Below are positions 17,241 through 25,402 of a stretch of DNA of 64,000 bases, one piece after another. Position numbers and translations under genes: made by a program. The number at the start of each line of letters is the position of its first letter. Position 1 is the stretch's first letter. The notes under the pieces are model-generated. The model saw only the letters and a program-made list of their open reading frames with translations. It did not search any database and was not told the origin of the DNA. This DNA is from an uncultured Bacilli bacterium. GTDB taxonomy: Bacteria > Bacillota_I > Bacilli_A > RF39 > UBA660. The stretch spans positions 35,608 through 99,607 of the forward strand of contig CAJUKB010000002.1 in assembly GCA_910587325.1 (NCBI GenBank), written 5' to 3'.

Positions 17241-18638
17241 TTATTCTCCCAATCTTTCTAAAATAGTTTCTTTCCCTAATAAATAGAGAACATCTAATAA
17301 ATTAGGTCCACGCATAATCCCCGTTGTCGCAATACGGATTGGCATATACAGTAGATTTCCTGTAACTCCACTTTGTTCTTCTACTTGCTTAAGTATTTTT
17401 GCTACTTCTTCTAAGTTCCAATCGCTTGTACTTTCTATTTCGTTCTTAAATATTCTTAACGTATTTTCAATACTAACATCACTTTTTAAGAATGCAATAC
17501 ATTCTTCCTCCAATTCTAGATTGCTTATAAAAAACATATGAGCAGTCAAGGCTATTTCAGAAGCAAAATTCAAACGATTTTTATAAAGTAATAATAAATG
17601 GTTTATCCAATCTTCTCCTTTTCCTTCTACATTGTAAAACTTCTCTAAATAAGGGCGTACAAAGTCAACATACTCATTATCTGTCATTTCTTTTAAATAA
17701 TGGCGATTAAACCATTCTAACTTTTTAATATCAAAATGACTAGGACGTTTGTTTATATTTTCTATTTTAAATTCTCTTACAAGTTCTTCCATTGTAAAAA
17801 ATTCTTTTGTGGATTTAGAACTCCAACCTAAAAGAGCAATATAGTTTAAAATAGCCTCTTTTAAAAATCCTTGTGCCAGTAAATCTGTTAAGTTATCAAA
17901 GGTATTGGCTATAATTCTAGGAATATGAATAAATTCAGGAGTTGGAAATCCTAAAGCCTCATATAGTAAAAGATATTTAGGAGTACTGGTTAAAAACTTA
18001 GAACTACTTGTAACATGAGTAATATTAAATAAGGCATCATCTAGAACACTCGCAAAGTTATAAGTAGGTGTTCCATCACTTTTGATTAAGATTTGGTCTT
18101 CTAAACAAGCATTTGGAGTTGTAACATCTCCATACACTAAATCATGGAAAGTTGTTTGTCCTTCTTTTGAGAATGCTTCACGAATAACATATTTTTCTTC
18201 AATTAATATTTTACGACGTGCTTCATCTCTTGGAAAATTCCTACATGTTCCATCGTACATATAAGAAGTTTTAGCTTCACTTGCTTCTAATCTTTTCCTA
18301 TTTAACTCTTCTTTTGTACAAAAACAATAATAGGCTTTCCCTCGTTTAATTAACTTCTCAGCATAGTTTTTATAAATATCTAAACGTTCACTTTGAATAT
18401 AAGAAGTATTTTCCACTTCTTTTTTAGGTCCTTCATCATAAACTAGTCCAAAGGTATTTAATGTATTGTAAATGGATTCTTCTGCTTCTAAATTGTATAG
18501 ATTTTGGTTGGCGTCGTCTATTCTTAAAAGAAATTCTCCACCCTCTTTTTTGGCAATTAAATAGGCAAATAAAGCATTTCGCAAATCTTCTATATCCATT
18601 CTATGAACAGGTGTCATAGCAAATCTTGTTCTAGTCAT
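17241..18638 (-). CDS. GluRS homologue lacking both catalytic signatures (pseudo-glutamyl-tRNA synthetase)
   Basis: A 465-residue protein that aligns with GltX from end to end (RTRF near the start, ALFAYLIAK, YIQSERLDIYKNYAEKLIKRG, GTPTYNFASVLDD, STPKYLLLYEALG, LNYIALLGWS, FDIKKLEWFNRHYL, and a GPNLLDVLYLLGKE C-terminus). The catalytic parts are changed. The HIGH site in PTGYLHIG is replaced by PVHRMDIE (DIED at 15-18). RIEDTD has become RIDDAN (39-44). The glutamate-contacting R-x-E-E segment is SSSKF (211-215). The KISKR loop is replaced by IIANTFD (242-248), with both lysines gone. ATP binding and glutamate activation should therefore be lost, while the fold and anticodon-binding domains look kept. 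There is no frameshift or stop. A normal gltX must exist elsewhere if tRNA-Glu is charged conventionally. The role is unknown; a tRNA-binding regulator or partner subunit is only a guess. Confidence 0.82.
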   Translation of the reverse strand: MTRTRFAMTPVHRMDIEDLRNALFAYLIAKKEGGEFLLRIDDANQNLYNLEAEESIYNTLNTFGLVYDEGPKKEVENTSYIQSERLDIYKNYAEKLIKRGKAYYCFCTKEELNRKRLEASEAKTSYMYDGTCRNFPRDEARRKILIEEKYVIREAFSKEGQTTFHDLVYGDVTTPNACLEDQILIKSDGTPTYNFASVLDDALFNITHVTSSSKFLTSTPKYLLLYEALGFPTPEFIHIPRIIANTFDNLTDLLAQGFLKEAILNYIALLGWSSKSTKEFFTMEELVREFKIENINKRPSHFDIKKLEWFNRHYLKEMTDNEYVDFVRPYLEKFYNVEGKGEDWINHLLLLYKNRLNFASEIALTAHMFFISNLELEEECIAFLKSDVSIENTLRIFKNEIESTSDWNLEEVAKILKQVEEQSGVTGNLLYMPIRIATTGIMRGPNLLDVLYLLGKETILERLGE

Positions 18639-18673
18639 AAAAAGGCCTCTTTTCTACTCTTTTTTCTACATTA

Positions 18674-18682
18674 AGTATACCA
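18674..18682 (-). promoter_or_regulatory. extended -10 promoter of the GluRS-like gene
   Basis: TGGTATACT on the minus strand, located between the clpC terminator and the gene, with AGAGG then seven bases before the ATG. No good -35 at 17 bases. Confidence 0.45.
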
Positions 18683-18710
18683 CAAAGGTGTATTTTTTTC
18701 TTTATAAAGA

Positions 18711-18747
18711 GAAAAAAATAGCTTAGAAAGCGTTCTAAACTATTTTT
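18711..18747 (-). terminator. strong terminator downstream of clpC
   Basis: Minus strand stem of about 13 bp (AAATAGTTTAGAA with TTCTAAGCTATTT, one G-U), 4-base loop, then a run of at least six T. It separates clpC from the GluRS-like gene. Confidence 0.85.
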
Positions 18748-18835
18748 ATAAAATTATTTATGCTTTGACCATAAATAAGAAATTGTAATAATTCTAAATT
18801 GCAATCAACTTATTACTAATTCATCATATCATACC

Positions 18836-20992
18836 TTAAAGTGGAATTTCAATATCAATTTCATTATTGTATTTTAAAATTAAATTTTTTAAATTACGAA
18901 GACCAAATTTTTCACACTCTGCTTCTTTTTTGATTTGAGAAAATTTAATCTTTTTATTAGTTAAATTCTTTTTGGTATATTCTTTTAAGACTGCCTCAGG
19001 CAAGTTTTCAAACGTAATAACATCCGTAAATCTTCCTAGAAATTCTTTACTAAAAGTTTCAGGCAAGGTGTTATTCTCTTTGTTTGTAAATCCTACACTA
19101 TTACTTGCTACAACATTGCTAGTCATAAAAAGCATAGTGTTGGTAAAATCAATTTTTTCTCCCTTAGCACTTGTAACAAAACCTTCATCCATTATTTGTA
19201 AAAATAAGTTTAATACACGAGGATGGGCTTTTTCAATCTCATCTACTAAGATAATGGAATAAGGATTATCTAATACACTTCTAAAAATATAAGCATCTTC
19301 ATACCCCACATAACCAGCACTGACTCCAATTAGTTTATTCACAGAAGTATCAAGATTGTATTCACTCATATCTAGGCGAATTAATTTGCTTTTTGGAATA
19401 CTTTTGGAAATTAATTTTACGCTTTCCGTTTTTCCAACTCCGCTTGGTCCATTTAAAAGTAAGGTCAGTGGTTTTTCTGTATTGTTTAGTTTAAGCCAAA
19501 CATTTTGTAAAATCTTTGCTATGGCTCTTTCTTGTCCTAAAATATTACTAACTAAGTTCTTTTTAATGTTTTTAAATAACTTTTCTTTATTTTCTAACAT
19601 AGGAATATTGGTTTTCTTTTCAATTGTTTCTAAAATATCTTGTTTCGTAATGGTATTGCATTTTTTGCTTGCTTTCTTTTCGAGTTGTAATGCTAGTAAA
19701 TTTTCTTGTTCTTTACATCTCGTTGCTACGTCATAATCATTTTTCTTTATAGCTTCTTTCTTTTCTTCTTTTATCATTTCTAATTTTTTATTGAGTGCAA
19801 CAAGTTCTTTAAATGAAATATCTTTTACTTTTTGTCTAGCGCAAATCATATCAAGTAAATCAATTGACTTATCCGGATTGCTTTTGGTTTTGATGTATTT
19901 GTCTGCAAGAGATACTATATCCTCTATATTTTCTTCACTAATGACTAAATGATGATGACGTTCGTATTCTTCTTTCACTCCAAGTAAAATACTCTTGGTT
20001 TTTTCTAAATCTGGTTCACTAACTTGGATGGCATAGAAACGTCTTTCTAAGGCTTTGTCTTTATAAATGGAATTATAGTACTCCTCTGTTGTTGTAGCTC
20101 CAATACATTTGATTTCTCCTCTAGCAAGATAAGGTTTTAGAATATCGGAGGCATTAATAGCACCTTCTGCTCCTCCGGCATTAATCATTGTATGAATTTC
20201 ATCTATAAATAAAATAATATCCCCATTTTCCATAACTTCTTTAATGATTTTCGTTAAACGTTCTTCAAATTCTCCACGATATTTTGTTCCAGAAACTAAA
20301 GAACCCATTTCTAGCATTACAATCGTTTTATTTAAAAGTTCATGTGGGACTAGGCCTTTATTTATTCTTCTTGCAAGTTCTTCCACAATCGCCGTTTTTC
20401 CAACTCCAGCACGACCTATAAGCAAAGGATTGCTTTTTTTCTTTCGAAGAAGAGCTTCAATTACTAAAGCGATTTCCTCTTCTCTTCCAAGCACGCTTTC
20501 ATGTTCATCCACGCTTTTATTTAAGTTATTGCCAATTTCCATAATTTCTAATTTATCATTTTTATTTCTCACTAAACTAAATTTTAGCTCTTCATAAAGA
20601 CTATCCAAATCAATATCTAAACCAAGCATAATTCTAATGGCTATTCCTTCGCCTTCTTCTAGCATAGCCAAAAATAAGTGTCTTTCTGTTACTTTGCCTT
20701 TATTATTCTCATTAGCATCATTGGTAGCATTCTCTATAATTCTCTTTAAAAGAGGAGTGTATAAAACAAAATCGGTATCTTTGTTTGATGTGCCAACAAC
20801 ATTGATAAGTTCACTTTTAAAAATTTCAAAAGTAAGTCCATAAAACTTTAATTTTTTACTTACTTCGTTTTCTCCATCTAATAAGGCAAGTAATAAGTGT
20901 TCACTTCCTACGTAGGGGTGTTTAAGACTTTTGCGTAATTTTTCTGCTTTTTTAAAAATTCCTGCTATTTCAATTCCATAATTATCAAACAT
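18836..20992 (-). CDS. clpC: ClpC-type AAA+ chaperone ATPase of the ClpCP protease
   Basis: A 718-residue Hsp100 protein. In order: N-terminal double Clp-N repeat (residues 5-140), first AAA domain with LIGRAGVGKTAIVEELARR (about 195-215) and LFIDEIHTM, a shortened middle region with a UVR-like segment (YDVATRCKEQENLL), and second AAA domain with NGPSGVGKTESVKL and ILVDEIEKAHP. The ClpP-docking loop is present as SVGF (VASNSVGFTN), so it should pair with ClpP, encoded at 49.7 kb. It is about 90 residues shorter than B. subtilis ClpC; the loss is spread over the linker and the C-terminal D2-small domain. GGAGGA precedes the ATG. No CtsR-type operator was recognised upstream, and mcsA/mcsB/ctsR are not adjacent. 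Confidence 0.9.
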   Translation of the reverse strand: MFDNYGIEIAGIFKKAEKLRKSLKHPYVGSEHLLLALLDGENEVSKKLKFYGLTFEIFKSELINVVGTSNKDTDFVLYTPLLKRIIENATNDANENNKGKVTERHLFLAMLEEGEGIAIRIMLGLDIDLDSLYEELKFSLVRNKNDKLEIMEIGNNLNKSVDEHESVLGREEEIALVIEALLRKKKSNPLLIGRAGVGKTAIVEELARRINKGLVPHELLNKTIVMLEMGSLVSGTKYRGEFEERLTKIIKEVMENGDIILFIDEIHTMINAGGAEGAINASDILKPYLARGEIKCIGATTTEEYYNSIYKDKALERRFYAIQVSEPDLEKTKSILLGVKEEYERHHHLVISEENIEDIVSLADKYIKTKSNPDKSIDLLDMICARQKVKDISFKELVALNKKLEMIKEEKKEAIKKNDYDVATRCKEQENLLALQLEKKASKKCNTITKQDILETIEKKTNIPMLENKEKLFKNIKKNLVSNILGQERAIAKILQNVWLKLNNTEKPLTLLLNGPSGVGKTESVKLISKSIPKSKLIRLDMSEYNLDTSVNKLIGVSAGYVGYEDAYIFRSVLDNPYSIILVDEIEKAHPRVLNLFLQIMDEGFVTSAKGEKIDFTNTMLFMTSNVVASNSVGFTNKENNTLPETFSKEFLGRFTDVITFENLPEAVLKEYTKKNLTNKKIKFSQIKKEAECEKFGLRNLKNLILKYNNEIDIEIPL

Positions 20993-21061
20993 AATATCCT
21001 CCTAATTTATTCTATGTAAATTATGTTTGAAATAGGAGAATTTTATGCAAAAGAAAAAAAT

Positions 21062-21450
21062 TTACCTTTTCCTATAACCATTTTCCTTTTTAATTATTTC
21101 TCGAATTAGTTCTTTTTCTCCTATTTTATTAATTACTTTAGTAACATTTTCATAAAGACACATCCATTTTTCTCTTCTTTGAAATTCAAACTCAATTTGT
21201 TTTTGTTCTTTTTCTGTAGGTACATAAAAATCTTCTTTTTTTAAAGTTTCTTCGCTAGCATCATATAAATATCCATCTATATCCCTAAAAACACAATGAT
21301 AATGTTTAATTTTTTTATCTATTAATAGAATTACATTTGGAAAATATGTTTGTACTATTTTTACTAATTCATAACAGCCACCATTTAAATACGCTTCCCT
21401 TGCTTCTTCTATATTGCCTTTACTTCATCTATATTAATACTATAACAAAA
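21062..21450 (-). pseudogene. remnant of an unknown small gene (about 130 codons, no start, one frameshift)
   Basis: From about 21422 down to a TAA at 21062 the minus strand is open and protein-like, about 118 codons: EEAREAYLNGG, then YFPNVILLIDKK, FRDIDGYLYDASEE, EFQRREKWMCLYENV. No ATG, GTG or TTG is found at its beginning. A one-base insertion in the AAA at 21419-21421 would join it to SINIDEVK upstream, so a frameshift is likely. It lies directly after the rplQ terminator, with no ribosome-binding site. I do not recognise the family. The rest of the 21.0-21.49 kb gap holds the clpC leader. Confidence 0.5.
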
Positions 21451-21468
21451 AATATTTTAAGAAAAGCC

Positions 21469-21497
21469 AAAAAAAAATTAGTCTATTTCTAAACTAA
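21469..21497 (-). terminator. terminator at the end of the ribosomal superoperon
   Basis: Minus strand TTAGTTT and AGACTAA pair (7 bp with one G-U) around AGAAAT, followed by nine T. The stem overlaps the rplQ stop codon. Confidence 0.85.
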
Positions 21498-21830
21498 TTC
21501 TAATCTCACTTCTAAAGCATCGTCGCCGATTCTTTCTTTTAATTTAATAATTCTTGTATATCCACCATTACGGGTTTCATACCTACTCGCAAGCTCATTA
21601 AATACTTTATCAACACATTCTTTGTTGTTATAAACAAATGCAAGTGCTTTTCTACGAGATACTAATGTCCCGCGTTTTCCATAAGTAATCATTTTATCAA
21701 CAAACTTACGAACTTCTTTGGCTTTTGCTTCTGTAGTTGTAATTCCCTCATTTAAAATTACATCAACAGTAAGTCCTGCAAAAACACTATGTCTTTGTCT
21801 TGTTTCTCTTCCAATTTTTCTATATGCCAT
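21489..21830 (-). CDS. rplQ: 50S ribosomal protein L17
   Basis: 113 residues, matching bacterial L17 over its length: MAYRKIGRETRQRHSVFAG (normally KLGR..RK.L...), EAKAKEVRKFVDKMITYGKRG, and a C-terminal GGYTRIIKLKERIGDDALEVRLELV. L17 lies near the peptide exit tunnel. It is the last gene of the alpha segment, 11 bases after rpoA, with a terminator over its stop. Confidence 0.96.
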   Translation of the reverse strand: MAYRKIGRETRQRHSVFAGLTVDVILNEGITTTEAKAKEVRKFVDKMITYGKRGTLVSRRKALAFVYNNKECVDKVFNELASRYETRNGGYTRIIKLKERIGDDALEVRLELV

Positions 21831-21841
21831 AAAAATCCTCC

Positions 21842-22786
21842 TTACTCGTGGAATTTAAGTCCCATTTCTACAACTTTGTCTAAAACTTCTTTTAATGATT
21901 TTTTACCTAAGTTGCGAATTTTGGTAACTTCCACTTCTCTTTTTGAAATTAAATCTTGAACAGTATGAATGCCAGCTCTTTTTAAACAGTTATATGCTCT
22001 TACAGAAAATTCAATTTCTTCAATTGGTGTTTCTAATGTTTTGGTAATGGTATCCACTTTCTTTTCAGCCATTAATCCTGAAATATCACTAATTGCATTT
22101 AAGTCTGCTACAATATTAAAATGCTCAATTAAAATCTTAGCAGATAGTGCCATTGCTTCTTCTGGTGTAATGCTTCCATTCGTATTGATTTTCATAATTA
22201 ATTTATCGTAATTTTCGTTATGTCCAACACGAGCATTTTCTGTTTCATAAGCCACTTTTTCAACAGGTGAATATAGAGAGTCAATTGCAATAACACCCAC
22301 TTTTTTACTGTCAAGTAATGATTGATTCTCTTTAGCGTCTACATAACCTTTACCAGTAGATACGGTTAATTCCATATCAATTTTTCCACCTTCTACAAGA
22401 TTACAAATAACTAAGTCTTTATTAATAATTTCTAAGTCCGCATCTACTTCAATATCTCCAGCTAATACTGGCCCTGGAGTAGATTTAGATAAATGTACTA
22501 CCTTATCTTCTTCTGTGTGATTTTTAAGAACCACACTTTTAAGAGCTAAAATAATACTTGTAACGTCTTCATATACTCCTTCAATTTTTTGAAATTCATG
22601 AAGAACACCTTCAATTTTAACACTTGTAAATGCACATCCAGGAAGACTTGATAACATCACTCTTCTTAAGGCATTTCCAATTGTCGTTCCAAATCCTCTT
22701 TCTAAAGGTTCAAGTGTGAATTCTCCATAATGAGAATCTGTTGCATACTCTGTTATTTTGTATTCTGGTTTTTCAAATTTAATCAT
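21842..22786 (-). CDS. rpoA: RNA polymerase alpha subunit
   Basis: 314 residues. The N-terminal assembly domain has GFGTTIGNALRRVMLSSLPG (residues 30-49) and GVYEDVTSIILALK. The C-terminal domain (about 245-314) has the helix-hairpin-helix region that binds UP elements and activators (SVRAYNCLKRAGIHTVQDLI, RNLGKKSLKEV). Both domains are complete. The ribosome-binding AAAGGA lies 12 bases before the ATG, longer than usual, and an ATG-TAG minimal frame lies in the gap. MIKFEKPEYKITE fits the family start. Confidence 0.97.
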   Translation of the reverse strand: MIKFEKPEYKITEYATDSHYGEFTLEPLERGFGTTIGNALRRVMLSSLPGCAFTSVKIEGVLHEFQKIEGVYEDVTSIILALKSVVLKNHTEEDKVVHLSKSTPGPVLAGDIEVDADLEIINKDLVICNLVEGGKIDMELTVSTGKGYVDAKENQSLLDSKKVGVIAIDSLYSPVEKVAYETENARVGHNENYDKLIMKINTNGSITPEEAMALSAKILIEHFNIVADLNAISDISGLMAEKKVDTITKTLETPIEEIEFSVRAYNCLKRAGIHTVQDLISKREVEVTKIRNLGKKSLKEVLDKVVEMGLKFHE

Positions 22787-22810
22787 TTCTACATTTTTTC
22801 CTTTCCAACA

Positions 22811-23197
22811 TTAATTTCTAGGACGTTTTGGTGGACGGCAACCATTATGAGGTACTGGAGTTTTATCATTAATACTGATTACTTCTAATCCTGCTGCTTG
22901 TAATGAACGGATTGCAGTGTCTTTTCCTGAACCAAGTCCCATAACTTCAACATCAACTTTTTTAACCCCCGCATTATCCATTGCAGATTTAGCAGCAGCC
23001 TCAGCAGCCATTCCTGCAGCATATGGAGTTTTCTTTTTACTTCCCTTGTAACCGATTGTTCCAGAAGATGCCCAACTAATTACGTTTCCATCTTTTTCAG
23101 CAATGGTAACAATTGTGTTGTTGTATGTACATTGAATGTGTGCAACAGCCTCAGGAATATTTTTCTTAACTTTTCTTTTTCTTCTGTTATATGCCAT
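22811..23197 (-). CDS. rpsK: 30S ribosomal protein S11
   Basis: 128 residues with the S11 hallmarks AHIQCTYNNTIVTI, GSKKKTPYAAGMAAEAAAK, DVEVMGLGSGKD and the C-terminal DKTPVPHNGCRPPKRPRN. Part of the 30S platform. It lies 10 bases after rpsM and 24 before rpoA, the standard order. Confidence 0.98.
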   Translation of the reverse strand: MAYNRRKRKVKKNIPEAVAHIQCTYNNTIVTIAEKDGNVISWASSGTIGYKGSKKKTPYAAGMAAEAAAKSAMDNAGVKKVDVEVMGLGSGKDTAIRSLQAAGLEVISINDKTPVPHNGCRPPKRPRN

Positions 23198-23207
23198 GTT
23201 TTACCTC

Positions 23208-23582
23208 CTATTTACCTACTTTTTTCTTATTTGCTACTACTTTACCTTTACCTTTACGAGTACGAGCATTTCTACTTGTTCTTTGGCCTCTTACTGGTAA
23301 ACCTTTTTTATGTCTAATTCCTTGGTAGCAATTGATTTCCATTTTATTTTTAATAGACATTTGAACATCACGACGTAAATCTCCTTCTACATCGTATTTG
23401 TCTATTTCTTTACGAAGTCTCGCAATTTCATCGTCCGTTAAGTCTTTGATTTTTTTTGTTGGATCAACACTCGCTTCTTCACAAAGTGTTTTTGCAAGGC
23501 TTCTACCTATACCATAGATAGCAGTTAGTCCAATACAAACGTGTTTTTCGTTTGGTAATTCAATATTTTTAATTCTTGCCAT
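23208..23582 (-). CDS. rpsM: 30S ribosomal protein S13
   Basis: 124 residues with GLTAIYGIGRSLAKTLCEEA, the helical middle, and the basic C-terminal tail RGQRTSRNARTRKGK that reaches the decoding region and the tRNAs. Standard length and position between rpmJ and rpsK. Confidence 0.98.
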   Translation of the reverse strand: MARIKNIELPNEKHVCIGLTAIYGIGRSLAKTLCEEASVDPTKKIKDLTDDEIARLRKEIDKYDVEGDLRRDVQMSIKNKMEINCYQGIRHKKGLPVRGQRTSRNARTRKGKGKVVANKKKVGK

Positions 23583-23591
23583 AAATACCTC

Positions 23592-23708
23592 CTATTTTCC
23601 TTGGGTTTGTTTGTGTTTTGGATTTTCACAAATAACCATTAATTTTCCTTTTCTTCTTATTTTTTTACACTTATTGCATATCGGTTTTACTGATGGTCTC
23701 TTTTTCAT
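23592..23708 (-). CDS. rpmJ: 50S ribosomal protein L36
   Basis: 38 residues, a small gene found by reading the gap between infA and rpsM. It opens MKKRPSVKPICNKCKKIRR and has VICENPKHKQTQG near the end. The zinc-ribbon residues Cys-X-X-Cys, Cys and His are all present. It ends 9 bases before rpsM and follows infA by 15 bases, the usual order infA-rpmJ-rpsM. Confidence 0.97.
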   Translation of the reverse strand: MKKRPSVKPICNKCKKIRRKGKLMVICENPKHKQTQGK

Positions 23709-23723
23709 AATTATTTACCTCCA

Positions 23724-23999
23724 TTATCTTTTGTTCCATGTTATGCGCCCACGTGTTAAGTCGTAAGGCGAAAGTTCTATTGTTACTGTATCACCTGGTA
23801 GAATACGTATCATATTAACGCGCATTTTACCAGAAACGTAGGCCTCTACAGTATGTCCATTTGGTAATTCTACAATGTAGTCTCCACCTTTTACAACATC
23901 AACTACTTTACCTTCTACTTCAATTTTATCACTATTTTGACCTGCTTTTACGTTTGAAGTATTGTTATTTTTTTTCATTTGATTATTTTTTTTCGCCAT
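23724..23999 (-). CDS. infA: translation initiation factor IF-1 with N-terminal extension
   Basis: 91 residues. The C-terminal 70 are a normal S1-like OB-fold IF-1 (IEVEGKVVDVVKGGDYIVEL, AYVSGKMRVNMIRILPGD, ELSPYDLTRGRITW). IF-1 occupies the ribosomal A site during initiation. It is preceded by about 20 extra residues rich in Asn, Lys and Gln (MAKKNNQMKKNNNTSN), where most family members have MAKxD. GGAGAA precedes the first ATG by six bases. An internal ATG at residue 8 is possible but would still leave an extension. It lies 2 bases after map. Confidence 0.94.
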   Translation of the reverse strand: MAKKNNQMKKNNNTSNVKAGQNSDKIEVEGKVVDVVKGGDYIVELPNGHTVEAYVSGKMRVNMIRILPGDTVTIELSPYDLTRGRITWNKR

Positions 24000-24001
24000 A
24001 T

Positions 24002-24751
24002 TTATTCTCCTGTTAATATTTCATATCCATTTTCTGTTACAACTACAGTATGTTCAAAATGTGCAGACGGACTTTCATCCATAGTTACAATCACCCAGTC
24101 GTCTTGGTCAGTCAAACAAACTTCTTTTCCTCCAAGTGTTAGCATGGGTTCAATTGCAATTGTCATGCCACTCTTTAGTGTTACGCCTGTATTAGCTTCT
24201 CCAAAATTTGGAACATCGGGTTCTTCGTGCATATTTGTTCCTATGCCATGTCCCACTAAATCTTCTACAACACCTAAACCTTTACTATGAGCAAATTCTT
24301 CAATTGCATGACTTATGTCTCCTATTTTAACACCACTTTTTACTTTACTCAAGCCTATGTTTAAGGCTTCACGAGTATTTTCTACTAAGTTTTTTATATC
24401 ACGAGGTACATCCCCAACAATATAAGTTCTAGCAGAATCGGATTCGTATCCTTTGTATCTTACACAGAAATCAATGGATACAATATCACCATTTTTGATT
24501 TTCCTTTTTCCGGGAATTCCATGTACTACTTCATCGTTTATGGATACACAGATACTTTTAGGGAATCCTTCGTATCCTAAACAAGAAGGGGTACAATCAT
24601 TTTTTAATATAAAATCATGAGCAATTTTATCTAACTCTTCTGTTTTGACTCCTGGTTTTAGATATTTTTTGATTTCTTCATGAGTTAAGTAATTAATATG
24701 TCCAGCATGTCGCATGAGTTCTATTTCACGTTCACTTTTAATACTAATCAT
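24002..24751 (-). CDS. map: methionine aminopeptidase, type I
   Basis: 249 residues; removes the initiator methionine from new proteins. The five metal ligands are visible: Asp in SIDFCV, Asp in YESDSART, His in GHGIGTNMHEEP, Glu in AIEPML, and Glu in EHTVVVTENG. Length is typical. It starts immediately after the adk stop and is followed by infA 2 bases later. Confidence 0.96.
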   Translation of the reverse strand: MISIKSEREIELMRHAGHINYLTHEEIKKYLKPGVKTEELDKIAHDFILKNDCTPSCLGYEGFPKSICVSINDEVVHGIPGKRKIKNGDIVSIDFCVRYKGYESDSARTYIVGDVPRDIKNLVENTREALNIGLSKVKSGVKIGDISHAIEEFAHSKGLGVVEDLVGHGIGTNMHEEPDVPNFGEANTGVTLKSGMTIAIEPMLTLGGKEVCLTDQDDWVIVTMDESPSAHFEHTVVVTENGYEILTGE

Positions 24752-25402
24752 TTACTCACTTCCTAAAATCTTTTCTACATCACTTATAATTTTATCCTTC
24801 GTCCCTTTGGCATCGACTCTTTTTAACAAACCTTTTTCTTGGTAATAGTGAATAAGGGGTTCTGTTTCTTTTGTATATGTTTTTAAACGACTTCTAAATG
24901 TCTCTAGTGTATCGTCTTCTCTTTGGATTAGTTCTTTATGACATTGGTCACATATACCTAGAACATTTGGTTTGAAGTTATCAAAGTAAATATTGTAACT
25001 TGCACCACATTCACATATCCTTCTTCCAACGGCTCTTTTTTCAAGTACAGCCTCATCAATTACCATGTTAATAACTACATAGTTATTAACATTAAGTTCT
25101 TGGAATAAGTTTGTTAAATAATCGGCTTGTTCTATTTTTCTTGGCATGCCATCGAGAATAAAAGGTTTATCTTTTAATTTCATAAGTTCTTCTTTAAATA
25201 AAGGAAGAATAATGTCGTCACCGATAAATTTTCCTTCTTTTAAAAGTCTCTTTATATTTATGCCCACTTCTGTGTCTAGTTTGGCGACATTTCTTAAGAT
25301 ATCTCCCGTTGAAATATGCTCGTAACCATGGTTTTTAACTAAATGATCACTAATAGTTCCCTTGCCTGCGGCAGGGGGAGCGATAAAGATAACGTTTTTC
25401 AC
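24752..25402 (-). CDS. adk: adenylate kinase, zinc-lid type
   Basis: 216 residues; interconverts ATP plus AMP and two ADP. P-loop APPAAGKGTISDHL (residues 7-20), AMP-binding STGDILR, and LDGMPRK. The LID carries four cysteines in two pairs (CECGASY and CDQCHKE), so it should bind a structural zinc as in other Gram-positive enzymes. The first Gly of the usual GPPGAGKGT is Ala here, an uncommon but conservative change. The start is a GTG whose G is the last base of the secY stop TAG, giving a one-base overlap and suggesting translational coupling. Confidence 0.95.
   Translation of the reverse strand: MKNVIFIAPPAAGKGTISDHLVKNHGYEHISTGDILRNVAKLDTEVGINIKRLLKEGKFIGDDIILPLFKEELMKLKDKPFILDGMPRKIEQADYLTNLFQELNVNNYVVINMVIDEAVLEKRAVGRRICECGASYNIYFDNFKPNVLGICDQCHKELIQREDDTLETFRSRLKTYTKETEPLIHYYQEKGLLKRVDAKGTKDKIISDVEKILGSE

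Noticed and set aside
18836..20992. clpC as a truncated pseudogene because it is about 90 residues short
   Set aside because: Both ATPase sites, the N-domain and the ClpP loop (SVGF) are intact and the shortening is spread out, so a compact functional protein is more likely.
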